64,000 nt of DNA from Paracoccus mutanolyticus (GCF_003285265.1 NZ_CP030239.1:186001-250000); one strand, 5' to 3'; shown: positions 9,791-20,027, counted from the stretch's first letter. Numbers and translations: made by a program. The notes: a model not told the origin generated them from the sequence alone.

Positions 9791-10288
9791 AACAATCAGC
9801 AAAGCGCATGAGCCCTATGACGAAGCAAAGATTCGGCCAAGGTACGCGGTCAGCCGCGCGCGGGGGTCCGCCTCAGCCAAGAAGCGCCTCGGCCGGAACC
9901 GTCTGGAGATGGCGCACCACTCGGGCCGTGGCGGCGACGATATGGTCGGCAAACATCTTGCCCGCCCGGGCCATTGGCCAGATTGCGCGTCGGCTGGTAC
10001 GGCACCGGGATCGCCGCCAACCTGGACGCCCGGCTGAACCGCCAGCAGGCCCCGCAACGTCGCCGACGCCTTGCTCCTGACCGCCGCGCGATCACGAATC
10101 ACCTGTCAGGATCAGGCGCCGCCGTCAAGGATATCGCACCCTGATCGGCGCCAACCCGCCGTTTTCCTGTATCTGCACGCCATGGCCCTACTACGCCCGG
10201 ATGCCTGTTGCGGACCGCTGATCTGACGCTTCCTTAGTGATCCCCATCCGGGGACCGTCATGCTCCTCCCCGGCTGAACGGGGACGAG
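9791..10288. other. Unrecognised stretch upstream of trbB
   Basis: No assignable gene. A minus-strand frame reads GKMFADHIVAATARVVRHLQ, which looks protein-like but is unidentified. The CopG-type gene expected just before trbB was not found. A small hairpin TCCCCG-GCTGAA-CGGGGA lies a few bases before the trbB start. Confidence 0.4.
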
Positions 10289-11282
10289 ATGGCAGGCTCA
10301 GGCAGCATTGAGGCAAGCAGGCAGCGGGGCACGTGGATGCTCCGGAGGCGCTCGGGCCTGCCATTTCCGCCTTGCTGCAAGACCCGTCTGTCGTCGAGGT
10401 CATGCTGAATCCCGACGGGCGCATGTGGATCGACCGGCTGTCCGAAGGGCTGGCCGACACCGGCGAATCCTGTCCGCCGCCGATGGCGAACGCATCGTGC
10501 GGCTGGTGGCGCACCATGTCGGCGTCGAAGTTCATGCCCGCAGCTCGGGTCTCGGCGGAGCTGCCGGAATGGGAGAGCGCTTCGAGAGGTCTATTGCCGC
10601 CCGTGGTCGCCGCCCCGACCTTTGCCATCCGCAAGCCCGCCGTCGCGGTGTTCAGGCTCGACGACTATGTGGCGGCGGGCATCATGTCCGCCGATCAGGC
10701 GGATACGCTGCGCGCCGCTGTCCAGTCCCGCGCCAATATCTTGGTGGCGGGCGGCACCAGCACCGGCAAGACCACGCTGACCAATGCGCTGCTCGCCGAG
10801 GTGGCGAAGACGGCGGATCGCGTCGTCATCATCGAGGATACGCGCGAGTTGCAATGCGCCGCGCCCAACCTTGTCGCCATGCGGACGAAAGACGGCGTGG
10901 CGACACTGTCCGATCTGGTCGGTCGTCCTGCGCCTGCGCCCCGACCGTCCCTGGTGGACTTCCGCGCGGTCGAGAACTGCGTCCATGCCGCCTGCGACAT
11001 CTCGGGCCTGCCCGGCGGCACGATGCGGGATATTCATGCCGGTACCGGCATCGGCGCGCTGCGCCGACCTCGAACAACTCATCCAGGAAGCGGTCGTCAC
11101 CGTGCCGCGCGCGATGATCGCGGAGACCATCAACCTTGTTGCCGTCCTATCCGGGCGCGGTTCCGCCCGCCGGCTTGCGGAGCTTGCCCGCGTCGAGGGG
11201 CTGGGGCCGGACGGCGACTACCGCATTACACATCCAGCCTTGTCAGATTCCGCACCAAGCACACCCCGGAGAACCCGAATGA
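10289..11282 (+). pseudogene. trbB: TrbB, conjugal transfer ATPase (VirB11 family), frameshifted
   Basis: TrbB is the hexameric secretion ATPase at the cytoplasmic base of the type IV channel. The sequence shows PSVVEVMLNPDGRMWIDRLS, then RGLLPPVVAAPTFAIRKPAV and the Walker A VAGGTSTGKTTLTNALL (about 10747-10795). VVIIEDTRELQC (Asp box), NLVAMRTKDGVATLSDLV, and a diverged Walker B/His region ending DIHAGTGIGALRR follow. The ending EAVVTVPRAMIAETINLVAV and RLAELARVEGLGPDGDYRIT is in other frames; the stop at 11280-11282 overlaps the trbC ATG. The segment around 10955-11025 is unlike the family. The start codon is tentative. Confidence 0.85.
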
Positions 11283-11589
11283 TCCGCACCCTTCCGTTCG
11301 CCACCTATCGCGCCGCTCGGGCGTTCTGGTCCTGATGGGCATCGGGGTGCCGCTGGCTCCTCGATGCCCTGGGAGGCGCCGCTGCAATCCATCCTGAATC
11401 CGTCGAGGGGCCGGTGGCCAAGATCGTCGCGGTGATCATCATCATCGTCACGGGCTGACGCTGGCCTTCGGCGATACCGGCGGCGGTTTCCGCAAGCTGA
11501 TCCAGATCGTGTTCGGCCTGTCCATCGCCTTCGCGGCGTCGAGCTTCTTCCTGTCGTTCTTCTCGTTCGGCGGCGGGGCGCTCATCTGA
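11279..11589 (+). pseudogene. trbC: TrbC, VirB2-type pilin, frameshifted
   Basis: The major pilin subunit, processed by TraF. It starts MIRTLPFATYRAA at an ATGA overlap with trbB, then shifts frame several times: SSMPWEAPLQSIL, EGPVAKIVAVIIIIVTG and LTLAFGDTGGGFRKLIQIVF, then GLSIAFAASSFFLSFFSFGG and GALI. Two hydrophobic helices are preserved in pieces. At least three one-base shifts occur in 310 bp. The stop overlaps the trbD start. Confidence 0.85.
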
Positions 11590-11856
11590 TGGCGGGCGGC
11601 CTTGAACAACTCGACGCGGTGCCGGGATTTTCAATGCCGGTCCACCGTGCCCTTGTCCGTGACGTCGGCCTTCAGCTCCCGCCCCTCGTAAAGGATTTTC
11701 ACGATGGCGCCGTCGGCCTCGGCATCCCGGAGGAGATAGCGGCATCCGATGTGGGCCGTCGGCCATCTCGCCGCCGTCTGGGCAGCAAAACGCGATCCCC
11801 TCTTCGTCGAGGTCGGGCGGCGGCATCTCCGCATCCCCGGCCATCTGGCAGTTTGA
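11589..11856 (+). pseudogene. trbD: TrbD, VirB3-like inner-membrane protein, frameshifted
   Basis: It begins MAGGLEQLDAVPGFSMPVHR, the normal TrbD N-terminus, and ends in another frame with WAVGHLAAVWAAKRDPLFVE and RRHLRIPGHLAV before a stop at 11854-11856. The middle (about 11655-11745) is poorly conserved apart from GAVGLG. TrbD is a small protein of the conjugation pore. The TGATG junction with trbC is intact. Confidence 0.8.
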
Positions 11857-11869
11857 GGGAGGCGCGTCG

Positions 11870-14257
11870 ATGATGAACCTTGCCGAATACCGCCGCACCG
11901 CCACCCGGCTCGCCGACTATCTGCCATGGGCGGCACTGGTCGGCTCCGGCGTCGTCTTGAACAAGGACGGGAGTTTCCAGAGGACCGCGAAGTTTCGCGG
12001 TCCCGATCTGGATTCCGCTGTCGCCTCCGAGCTGGTCGCCGTCGCAGGCCGGATCAACAATGCGGTTCGCCGTCTAGGATCGGGCTGGAGCATCTTCGTC
12101 GAGGCGCAGCGGCGGAGGCGGCGACCTATCCCGATAGTCGCTTTCCCGATGCCGCATCGGCGCTGGTCGATGCCGAGCGCAAAGCCGGTTTCGAGGAAGC
12201 GGGCGCGCATTTCGTGTCCGGCTACTTCCTCACCTTCCTCTGGCTGCCCCCGGCCGAGGAAGCCGCCCGCACTGAGGCATGGCTCTACGAGGGCCGCGAG
12301 AAAGCGGGCGTGGACCCGTGGGAACTGCTGCGCGGCTTCATCGACCGCACTGACCGCGTGTTGGCCTTGCTCGACGGGTTCATGCCCGAGTGCCGTTGGA
12401 TGGATGACGGCGCGACACTGACCTATCTCCATTCCAGCATCTCGACCAACCGGCATCGCGTGCGCGTGCCCGAAGGTCCGATCTATCTCGATGCGCTGCT
12501 GGCCGAGTCAGCCGCGAGCGGCGGCCTTGAACGCCGATTATGCCCGACCTGGTGCTAACCATCACCGGCAACCGCACCACGACACCCGGCTTCTATGACG
12601 AGATGAACCGGGTGTTCATGGCTGCCGAGGAGCACGCGCGCGATCCTGCTCGACAAGACCGATGCGACCCGGTTGCTGACCCGCATCCGTCGCCAATGGT
12701 TCGCCAAGCGCAAGAGCATCGCGGCGATTCTGAAAGAGGTGATGACCAACGAGCAATCGGCGCTCGTGGACACCGACGCTGCGAACAAGGCGCTCGACGC
12801 CGACATGGCGTTGCAGGAACTCGGCGCGGACGTGGCAGGCATGGCCTACGTCACGGCGACCGTCACCGTTTGGGACGCGGACGCCCGCGCGCGCCGACGA
12901 AACTGCGGCTGGTCGAAAGGATCATCCAGATCCGATGGCGGGGCTGCTCGATACGGCGGTCGCCTTTGGCACGGCCGGCATGGTGCAGCCTGCCCGGACA
13001 TGATGCCGCGTCGTCCGGCAGCCGCCCATCAGCACTTTGAATCTCGCCCACATGATCCCGCTTTCGGCGGTGTGGGCGGGGCCGGAACGGGACGAGCATT
13101 TCGGCGACGCTCCATTGCTCTACGCTAGGACCGAAGGCTCAACCCCGTTCCGGTTGTCTTTGCATGTCGGCGACATCGCCAACTGTTCTGACTTTTCTCA
13201 GCCGCCTTCCTCAGGGCCGGCAACAGCCGAACCTTCTTTTCGCCGCTATCCGCCTAGTCGCCGGAACACCGGCATCGCCTAGAGAACTTGACCATGCCAG
13301 CGGCCGGCGGCTTTCTTGCCGACGCGCCAGACATCGGCCTCGGCCGATCCGCGTTGCCAGACAGTTTCACATCGATCTGCGACGAAACGGGCACCGATGG
13401 CGCCTGGGCTGCGGTATGGCCCATATTCGCCCCACTGCTTGAAATGGAACGCCACGCCGGCCGCTTGGCACTGGTCGCGCAGGGACCGCGCCCAATCCGG
13501 GTGCATCGCACCATCACCGGCCTTGCCGTGCTGCTCCAATCCAACGATCTGAAACAGGCGCTCCGTCCGTTTTGCGTCGGCGGTGCCTATGGCCGGTTGC
13601 TCGACGCCGAGACAGAGCATTTGGGATCGGCGGACGTGCAGGCGTTCGAGATCGAGGGACTTGTCGGGACCGGCGCGGCCCCGGCCGTGCTTGCCTATCT
13701 GTTCCATCGCATCGGCGACCGGCTCGACGGCCGCCCCACGCTGCTCATTATAGATGAAGGCTGGCTTGCGCTCGACGACGAGGGATTCGCCGGCCAGCTA
13801 CGCGAATGGCTGAAAACGCTGCGCAAGAAGAACGCCAGCGTCATCTTCGCCACGCAAAGCCTCAGCGACATCGACGGCAGCAACATCGCGCCCGCGATTA
13901 TCGAGAGCTGCCCGACGCGGCTCCTGCTGCCGAACGAGCGAGCCATCGAGCCGCAGATCACGGCCATTTATCGCCGCTTCGGCCTCAATGATCGCCAGAT
14001 CGACATCCTGGCCAGGGCGACTCCGAAGCGGGACTACTACTGCCAGTCGCGGCGTGGCAACCGCCTGTTCGATCTTGGATTGTCGGAGGTCGGTCTGGCG
14101 CTCTGCGCCGCCTCGGCCAAATCCGATCAGGCCCTGATCACCGAAATCCTGGCTGAACAGCGGTGGCGACGGGTTCCTCTCGGCCTGGCTCCGGGCACGC
14201 GACGTCGATTGGGCCGCCGATCTCATCCCGGACCTCACCAATCTCGCGACACGATAG
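11870..14257 (+). pseudogene. trbE: TrbE, VirB4-family transfer ATPase, broken and partly replaced
   Basis: TrbE energises pilus assembly. The start MMNLAEYRRTATRLADYLPW is intact, and successive frames give the usual order: VLNKDGSFQRTAKFRGPDLD, SRFPDAASALVDAERKAGFE, RRQWFAKRKSIAAILKEVMT and ALQELGADVAGMAYVTATVT. The Walker B LLIIDEGWLALDDEGFAG is near 13740 and FATQSLSDIDGSNIAPAIIE follows; the end ARDVDWAADLIPDLTNL stops at 14257. The stretch that should hold the Walker A (VGPTGAGKS), about 13180-13510, is absent and replaced by antisense DUF5131 sequence, so even with frameshifts repaired the gene would be inactive. At least five frameshifts are present. Confidence 0.85.
13282..13512 (-). 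pseudogene. DUF5131 (phage Gp37/Gp68-like) C-terminal fragment inside trbE
   Basis: The minus strand reads GAMHPDWARSLRDQCQAAGV, AFHFKQWGEYGPY and later RVGKKAAGR. This is the distinctive end of DUF5131 proteins (MHPDW---L-DQC---GV-F-FKQWGE and VGKKAAGR-LDG). It occupies the place of the trbE P-loop. Confidence 0.7.
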
Positions 14258-14338
14258 CGGAGAGCCGCCGCCGAACGGTCGCTGACCACGGCGAAATCGA
14301 ACTCATCCTGGAAGACACAGGAGATTCTTCCATGACCC

Positions 14339-15110
14339 ATGACCTGGTCCAAGATCGTCGGGGCCTCGGCCCTCGCGCTGGCGCTCGCCGTGCCTGTCGC
14401 GCTTTCGCCCATGCTGGCAAGCCCGGCCCATGCGCAATTCGGCTTCGGCCGCATCGTCTATGACCCGAGCAACTACGCGCAGAACGTCCTCACGGCAGCG
14501 CGCACGCTCGAACAGATCAATAACCAGATCACCAGCCTCCAGAATGAGGCGCAGATGCTCATCAATCAGGCCCGCAACCTTGCGAGCCTGCCGCATAGCT
14601 CGCTCCAGCAGCTCCAGCAGAACGTCCAGCGCACGCAGCAGCTTCTCGGGCAGGCCCAAAATCTCGCGTTCGAGGTCGGCCAGATCGACCAAGCGTTCCA
14701 GAGCCAATACGGCAATGTCTCGCTTTCGGCGACCGACGCCCAGCTTGTCGCCGACGCGCGCGGCCGTTGGGAAAATACGGTTGGCGGCTTGCAGGACGCC
14801 ATGCGCGTGCAGGCGGGCGTCGTCGGCAATATCGACAGCAACCGCGCCGAGATGGCCGCGCTTGTCGGCCAGAGCCAAGGCGCGACCGGCGCGCTGCAAG
14901 CCACGCAGGCCGGCAATCAGCTTCTCGCCCTCCAGTCCAGCAGCTTTCCGACCTGATCGCGGTCAGCTGCGGCGAACGGCCGGGCCGACGCACTGATGGA
15001 ATCCTGAACGCGCGACCGCCGCCGAACAGGGCCGCATGCAGCGCGACGCTTCCTGACGCCGGGTTCGGGCTACCAGCCCGGCAACGCGCAGATGTTCAAC
15101 GGCACAGCCG
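14339..15110 (+). pseudogene. trbJ: TrbJ, VirB5-like pilus-tip protein, C-terminus frameshifted
   Basis: A secreted component of the mating channel. Signal peptide: ALALALAVPVALSPMLAS with cleavage after AHA. The mature part is a long Gln-rich coiled coil (LTAARTLEQINNQITSLQNE, LQQLQQNVQRTQQLLGQAQN). The first 206 residues are in frame to 14956, then one-base shifts move the C-terminus to other frames (QLSDLIAV, FLTPGSGYQPGNARMFN-like). The stop could not be placed exactly. An out-of-frame ATG at 14332 suggests a further base error at the start. Confidence 0.8.
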
Positions 15111-15120
15111 GGAGGCTCGC

Positions 15121-15210
15121 CATGGACGGCAAGATGCTGGCCCGGCTTGGGGCCGTGGTGTTCGTAGCCGTCGCCATCACGGCGGCGATCATCGAGATGA
15201 ACCGCGGGAT
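15121..15210 (+). pseudogene. trbK: TrbK N-terminal fragment (entry-exclusion-like)
   Basis: MDGKMLARLGAVVFVAVAIT followed by AAIIEMNR is the N-terminal membrane anchor of the small TrbK protein usually found between trbJ and trbL. After about 30 residues the frame runs into unrelated sequence (antisense epimerase), so the periplasmic part is missing. Confidence 0.65.
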
Positions 15211-15226
15211 TAGCCGGTCCGGCCCC

Positions 15227-15382
15227 TTCGCGCACCTGGCAGCCATCGCCGAACAGCGTGATCTGCTGGCCCTTCAGCGCGCGGATCAGGAAATGGGCGA
15301 CCCAGCCCTGATCCTCGGTTCCCATCTGGCGCTGGCCATAGATGCAGGACATGCGCAGGACGCAGGATGGGCACCCGCGCAA
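15227..15382 (-). pseudogene. NAD-dependent epimerase/dehydratase fragment
   Basis: VLRMSCIYGQRQMGTEDQGW and VAHFLIRALKGQQITLFGDG then CQVRE match the segment of sugar epimerases R-S-IYGP---G-EDQGWVAHF and the I-GDG-Q-RD motif. It replaces the trbK C-terminus and trbL N-terminus in antisense orientation. Confidence 0.65.
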
Positions 15383-15549
15383 GGAAAGCCATGGTCACCT
15401 CAGGGTTTCTAAGGTTCAACCATTGCAGCATTCGTGGCCGAAAAGTCACAGCATCGTTCACGCCTTCAGGCAGAGCCTTTGGCCTGCTCGGCCAGATAAT
15501 GCTGCTGCAACAGACGCAGATTGCTTTCCATTTCACGCTCGCTGCCATG

Positions 15550-16746
15550 TTTTGGGCCTGGGGCGCCGACACGAATTCTCGCGCGGCTGGTCAAAAAGAC
15601 GCTGTTCATCGGCGTCTTCGCCTACATCATCGGCAACTGGAACAACCTCGCGCGCATCGTCTTCGAGAGCTTCGCCGGCCTCGGCCTCATGGCCTCGGGC
15701 ACCGGCTTTTCGGCCACCGATCTGATGCGGCCGGGCCGCGTGGCGCAGACCGGCCTCGACGCCGTCCGTCCGCTGCTCGATTCCATTTCCGCCTGATGGG
15801 CTGGATCAGCCGTCTTTGAAAACCTGGTGCAGATCGCCTGCCTGCTGTTTGCATGGGCGCTGGTGGTGCTGGCCTTCTTCATCCTCGCCATCCAGCTTTT
15901 CGTGACGCTGATCGAGTTCAAGCTGACCACGCTCGCCGGCTTCGTCCTGATCCCCTTCGGCCTGTTCGGCAAGACCGCCTTCATGGCAGACCGGTTCTTG
16001 GGAACGTGGTCCCTCCGGCCATTCTCATGTGGTCCTCGCAGCACATCCGCAGCGGCGCAGAACCTGGAGTTCACCGCCGGCTTCGGCGGGGCGACCCCGA
16101 CCATCGACGACGCCATGGCGATTGTGCTGGCAGCCCTGTCGCTGCTCGGCCTCGGCATCTTCGGCCCCGGCATCGCCAACGGCATCGTCTCTGGCGGCCC
16201 GCAACTCGGCGCGGGCGCGGCCGTGGGAACCGGCCTTGCCGTCGGCGGTGCAGCGGTCGCTGCCGGTGGTGCGGCCATGCTCGCCGCGCGGGGGGGCGGT
16301 GCCACACTCACGGGCGGCGCAGCTCGTGCACGCGGCGGGGCGTCAGCCGCCGGCGCAGCATCGCAGCCTATACCGTTGGCGCGCTCGGTCAGACCGGCGC
16401 GGCCGGTGTCGCTTCCGGTCTTGGCGGTGTCGCACGCGCCGCAGGCTCGGCGGCCGTCTCGCCCTTGAAACGCGCCGTCTCCAATGCGCCGAACTCGTAA
16501 AGCCCATGCTTTCCGTCCGCGCCGCCAATGCCGGATTTGCGGCGGCCGGCATGGAAGCCCTGCATGGCCTCGAAATTCTCCCGGTTGATATAGGTCCTCG
16601 CCGCAGATGTCCACCGGCCTGGGCGCAGCAGATGCGCCGCGGCGGGCCATGAACCACGGCGACACGATGGCCGCCCATGCGGTCCGGTCCGGCGACAGCC
16701 ACGGTGCCGGTTCCTCATCAACCTTTCCGAAAGTGACCGCTCATGA
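15550..16746 (+). pseudogene. trbL: TrbL, VirB6-like channel protein, frameshifted
   Basis: A polytopic protein of the mating channel. The N-terminal ~100 residues are missing. ARLVKKTLFIGVFAYIIGNW, SFAGLGLMASGTGFSATDLM and the helices CLLFAWALVVLAFFILAIQL and TTLAGFVLIPFGLFGKTAFM are clear, followed by TAGFGGATPTIDDAMAIVLA and the Gly/Ala-rich tail. Frameshifts occur near 15575, 15795 and 16365, and the segment after GKTAFMADRFLG (about 15985-16065) is scrambled. The end GSSINLSESDRS is in the frame stopping at 16746, in ATGA overlap with trbF. A piece of aldehyde dehydrogenase interrupts the tail. Confidence 0.8.
16491..16601 (-). pseudogene. Aldehyde dehydrogenase C-terminal fragment inside trbL
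   Basis: ARTYINRENFEAMQGFHAGR, RKSGIGGADGKHGLYEF is the near C-terminal region of NAD-dependent aldehyde dehydrogenases (R-YIN----EA--PF-G-K-SGIG---G--GL-EF). It replaces part of the trbL tail. Confidence 0.7.
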
Positions 16747-17431
16747 ACATCTTCAAACGACCAGCGACCCATTACGGCAAATCGCCGGAACCCGAGACGC
16801 CCTATCAGAAGGCCGCGCAGGCATGGGACGAGCGTATCGGCTCGGCCCGCGTGCAGGCGAGGAACTGGCGGCTCATGGCCTTCGGCTCCCTGATCCTTTT
16901 GGCCGGCTTCGCCTCGGCGCTGGTCTGGCAGTCCGCACGCGGGACCGTGGTGCCGTGGGTGGTGCAGGTCGATAATCTAGGACAGGCGCAGACCGTCGCG
17001 CCCGCCAACGCCGACTATCGGCCGACCGATCCGCAGATTGCGTTCCATCTCGGCCGATTCATCGAGCAGGTGCGCGCGATCCCGGCCGACGCGATCATTG
17101 TCCGCCAGAACTGGCTCAGGGCCTATGACTGGACCACCGACCGCGGCGCCGCCGCCCTCAACGACTATGCCCGCGCCAACGACCCTTTCACACGGTCGGC
17201 CGCCAGCAAGTCGCCGTCGAGGTGTCGAGCGTCATCCGGGCGTCCCCCAACAGCTTCCGCGTCGCGTGGACGGAACGCCATTTCGAGAACGGCCAGCTTT
17301 CCAGCACGGAACGATGGACGGCCATCCTCACCATCGTCATCCAGCCGCCGCGCGACGCCGAGCGTCTGCGCGCCAATCCGCTTGGAATCTACGTCAATGC
17401 AATTTCGTGGTCGCGGGAGATGAGCCAATGA
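16743..17431 (+). pseudogene. trbF: TrbF, VirB8-type assembly protein, one frameshift
   Basis: A bitopic inner-membrane protein of the transfer channel core. It starts MNIFKRPATHYGKSPEPETP, has one membrane helix (LMAFGSLILLAGFASALVWQ) and the periplasmic domain VVPWVVQVDNLGQAQTVAP, NWLRAYDWTTDRGAAALNDY. A single base change near 17195 moves the rest (VAVEVSSVIRASPNSFRVAW, TAILTIVIQPPRDAERLRAN) to the frame stopping at 17431. Start and stop both sit in four-base ATGA overlaps with trbL and trbG. Confidence 0.9.
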
Positions 17432-18406
17432 AGACGATCACCCGCACCCCCACAATCGCGGCCGTGCTGTTTTCGGCCAACATGCTCGCAGGCTGCGCCA
17501 CCAACCGGACGCCGCAATTCAGCTACGATGCCAGCGTGCCGTCGCTGCCGACCGTGCAGGCGGCAGCAGCCGACAACACGCCCCAGCCGTTGCATGTGCC
17601 CCCGGCATGGACCGTCGCGCGCGGCGGCACGGCTGCCGGCACGCCGACCGGTCGCGTCGAGAACGCCAATGCAGCCGCTCGCGTCGAGCCGCGCCGCGAA
17701 GGTTACTACAACGCCATCCAGATATATCCGTGGTCGGAAGGTGCGCTCTATCAGGTCTATGCGGCGGTCGGGCAGATCACGACGATCGCGCTGGAGCCGG
17801 GCGAGAGCCTGACAGGCGCGGGGCCGATTGCGGCGGGCGACACCGCCCGCTGGGTCATCGGCGATACGGAATCCGGTTCGGGCGCAAACCGCCGTGTCCA
17901 TATCCTCGTGAAGCCGACACGGCCGGACATTTCCACCAACCTTGTCGTCACCACCGACCGGCGCACCTACATGATCGAGCTGCGCGCGCGGGAATCGCTC
18001 TACATGCCGGCCGTGGCATGGGCCTATCCCGCGCTGCAGCAGGGCAGCCGCCAGACCGTCGCCGGCGGCGCCGATCATCCCGGCCGAGGCTGCTCGGAAC
18101 TATCGCTATGGCTTGCAGGTGCAGGGCGACAGCCCGCCATGGCGGCCGGTTTCCGTCTTCGACGATGGACGCCGCGTCTATGTCGTCTTTCCGGCCGGGA
18201 TCGTGCAGGGCGAGATGCCGCCGATCTTCGTGCTCGGCTCCGATGGCGAGCCGCAGATCGTCAATTCCCGCACCCATCAAAACGTCCTGATCGTGGACCG
18301 CCTGTTCGGCGCGGCCGAGCTGCGCCTTGGCAGCGGCAACCGCCAGCAGGTCGTCAGGATCGTCCGCACCGAGCCGAGACAGGCCGCACCCAGCCGGCCA
18401 GCGTGA
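17428..18406 (+). pseudogene. trbG: TrbG, VirB9-type outer-membrane channel protein, one frameshift
   Basis: TrbG forms the outer part of the core complex. A lipoprotein signal ends MLAGC (Cys 25 region). The body includes YYNAIQIYPWSEGALYQVYA and IALEPGESLTGAGPIAAGDT, typical of VirB9 (P-DPR-like start, G-DT--W). Near 18070 one base is lost or gained; the remainder (AARNYRYGLQVQGDSPPWRP, RTHQNVLIVDRLFGAAELRL) continues in the frame stopping at 18406. It is followed 16 bp later by trbI. Confidence 0.9.
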
Positions 18407-18422
18407 CCGGAGGCTCCCCCTC

Positions 18423-19550
18423 ATGAGCGACACCAATACTGCCGCCCCCATGCGCCTGCGCGCCGAGCCGCCCCGCGTCACCCGCCTGTCCCGCAAGATG
18501 CTGGCAGGCGTCGGCGCTGTCGCCTTGCTCGGCATAGGCGGCGCGCTGATCTACGCGCTCCAGACCCGCGATGCAGGGCCGGGAGGGGACGAACTCTATT
18601 CAACCGAAAATCGATCCACGGCGGACGGCCTTGCCGGTTTGCCGCGCGACTATACCGGGCCAGTGCTCGGCCCCGCGCTGCCGGGCGACCTCGGCCGCCC
18701 GATCCTCGACGCGCAGAACCGTGGGCAGCCGGTAGCGCCGCCCGTCATGACGACGCCTGCCGTCGATCCCGAGGAAGAACGCCGCCGCGCCGAGGAAGAA
18801 GCCGCGCGCTTGAGCAATGTGTTCTTCCAGTCCGGCCCGCGCACGGGATCGCCAGCCGGAACCGCCATGCCCGGCCTTGCCGGTCTTGGCCTTGGCGGGC
18901 AGCCCGCGACACAGGATCGCCACGCGGCGTTTCTCAATGGGCCGGTGGACCGGCAGACCGTCGCGCCGGATCGCGTCGCGCCGCCGGCCTCGCCCTACAT
19001 CCTTCAGGCCGGGGCCGTAATCCCCGCAGCGCTCATCACCGGAATCCGTTCGGACCTGCCGGGCCAGATCACGGCGCAGGTCACGGAAAACGTCTATGAC
19101 AGCCCGACCGGCTCGCTGCTGCTGATCCCGCAGGGCACGCGCATCATCGGCCAATACGATGACGGCGTGACCTTCGGCCAGCGCAGGGTGCTCTTGGTAT
19201 GGAACCGCCTGATCCTGCCGGGCGGACGTTCCATCGTTCTGGAGCGCCTGCCGGGCGCGGATGCCAGCGGCTACGCCGGCCTTGAGGATGGTGTCGATTA
19301 TCATTGGTGGGATCTGATGAAGGCCGCAGGGTTGTCCACGCTGCTCGCGGTCGGCACGGAGCTGGCGACCAGCGACGAGGACCGGCTGATCCGGGCCATC
19401 CGAGACGGGGCACAGGATACCGTCAATCAGGCAGGCCAGCAGATCGTGCAGCGCCAGTTACAGGTCGCGCCGACGCTGACCATCCGGCCCGGTTTTCCGG
19501 TCAGGATCATCGTCACCCGCGACCTTGTGTTCGAGCCGACAGGAGGTTGA
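18423..19550 (+). CDS. trbI: TrbI, VirB10-type energy-sensing channel protein, intact
   Basis: A 375-residue protein spanning inner membrane and periplasm to the outer membrane, part of the type IV secretion core. I take the ATG at 18423 (MSDTNTAAPMRLRAEPPRVT), which fits family starts; the open frame reaches further upstream by chance. It has an inner-membrane helix MLAGVGAVALLGIGGALIYA, a Pro/Gly-rich linker, and the C-terminal barrel region LQAGAVIPAALITGIRSDLP, GSLLLIPQGTRIIGQYDDGV, GYAGLEDGVDYHWWDLMKAA and PVRIIVTRDLVFEPTGG. It is the only transfer gene in the window with an undisturbed frame. Confidence 0.93.
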   Translation: MSDTNTAAPMRLRAEPPRVTRLSRKMLAGVGAVALLGIGGALIYALQTRDAGPGGDELYSTENRSTADGLAGLPRDYTGPVLGPALPGDLGRPILDAQNRGQPVAPPVMTTPAVDPEEERRRAEEEAARLSNVFFQSGPRTGSPAGTAMPGLAGLGLGGQPATQDRHAAFLNGPVDRQTVAPDRVAPPASPYILQAGAVIPAALITGIRSDLPGQITAQVTENVYDSPTGSLLLIPQGTRIIGQYDDGVTFGQRRVLLVWNRLILPGGRSIVLERLPGADASGYAGLEDGVDYHWWDLMKAAGLSTLLAVGTELATSDEDRLIRAIRDGAQDTVNQAGQQIVQRQLQVAPTLTIRPGFPVRIIVTRDLVFEPTGG

Positions 19551-19552
19551 CC

Positions 19553-19690
19553 ATGACCAAGCTGAAACTCGGCCCGCTCCCCGACGACAAGCCCGTGAAG
19601 GTCACGCTGGAGCTGCCCGCGCCGCTTCAACCGCGATCTGGTCGACTATGCCAAGGTGCTGGCCCGGGATGCGCGGCCAGCCCGTCGGCG
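19553..19690 (+). pseudogene. DUF2274 protein, truncated
   Basis: MTKLKLGPLPDDKPVKVTLE LP is the N-terminus of the ~80-residue DUF2274 proteins that follow trbI in these ICEs. A frameshift near 19628 (expected RDLVDYAKVLARD appears in another frame) scrambles the rest, and the usual C-terminus is not found. Confidence 0.7.
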
Positions 19691-19786
19691 CGGCGTGGCT
19701 GTGGGCCGAGTGCGGGCGGTGAGTTCATGGATGCGTTCATCGCGAGGGCGACGTCGATCGCCCCAGCTGCGAGCCGGCCAGACGAC

Positions 19787-19961
19787 TCATATGTCCGGTC
19801 GCAGGGTGTCCAAGAAGGTCTGCAATGCGGGATTGTCGTTCTCTGGATGCCAGCAGGCGATATAGCCGATCGGCGGCGTTGGGTCCGTATGTGATGCCTG
19901 GAAAGCCGGCCTCGATCATGGGCTCGCTTATCGCGTCAGGGCCTATCGCCACCAGCGGCAT
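19787..19961 (-). pseudogene. LysR-family regulator C-terminal fragment
   Basis: MPLVAIGPDAISEPMIEAGF then, one frame over, PPIGYIACWHPENDNPALQT and FLDTLRPDI with a stop at 19787-19789. This is the normal end of a LysR effector domain (GYI-C-----NPAL--FLD-LR). A LysR gene convergent with DUF2274 is common in these ICEs, so this may be the resident regulator. Confidence 0.55.
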
Positions 19962-20027
19962 AGTATCGACCGACTCGTTGAACCGGACGCGTTATGCCGC
20001 TCGTAAGGCGGAAGAAGCGCTTAGCAG

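Noticed and set aside
11640..11760. An antisense protein fragment inside trbD (GAIVKILYEGRELKADVTDK)
   Set aside because: It looks protein-like, but the plus strand still keeps the trbD residues GAVGLG in phase there, and I could not name a family for the antisense reading.
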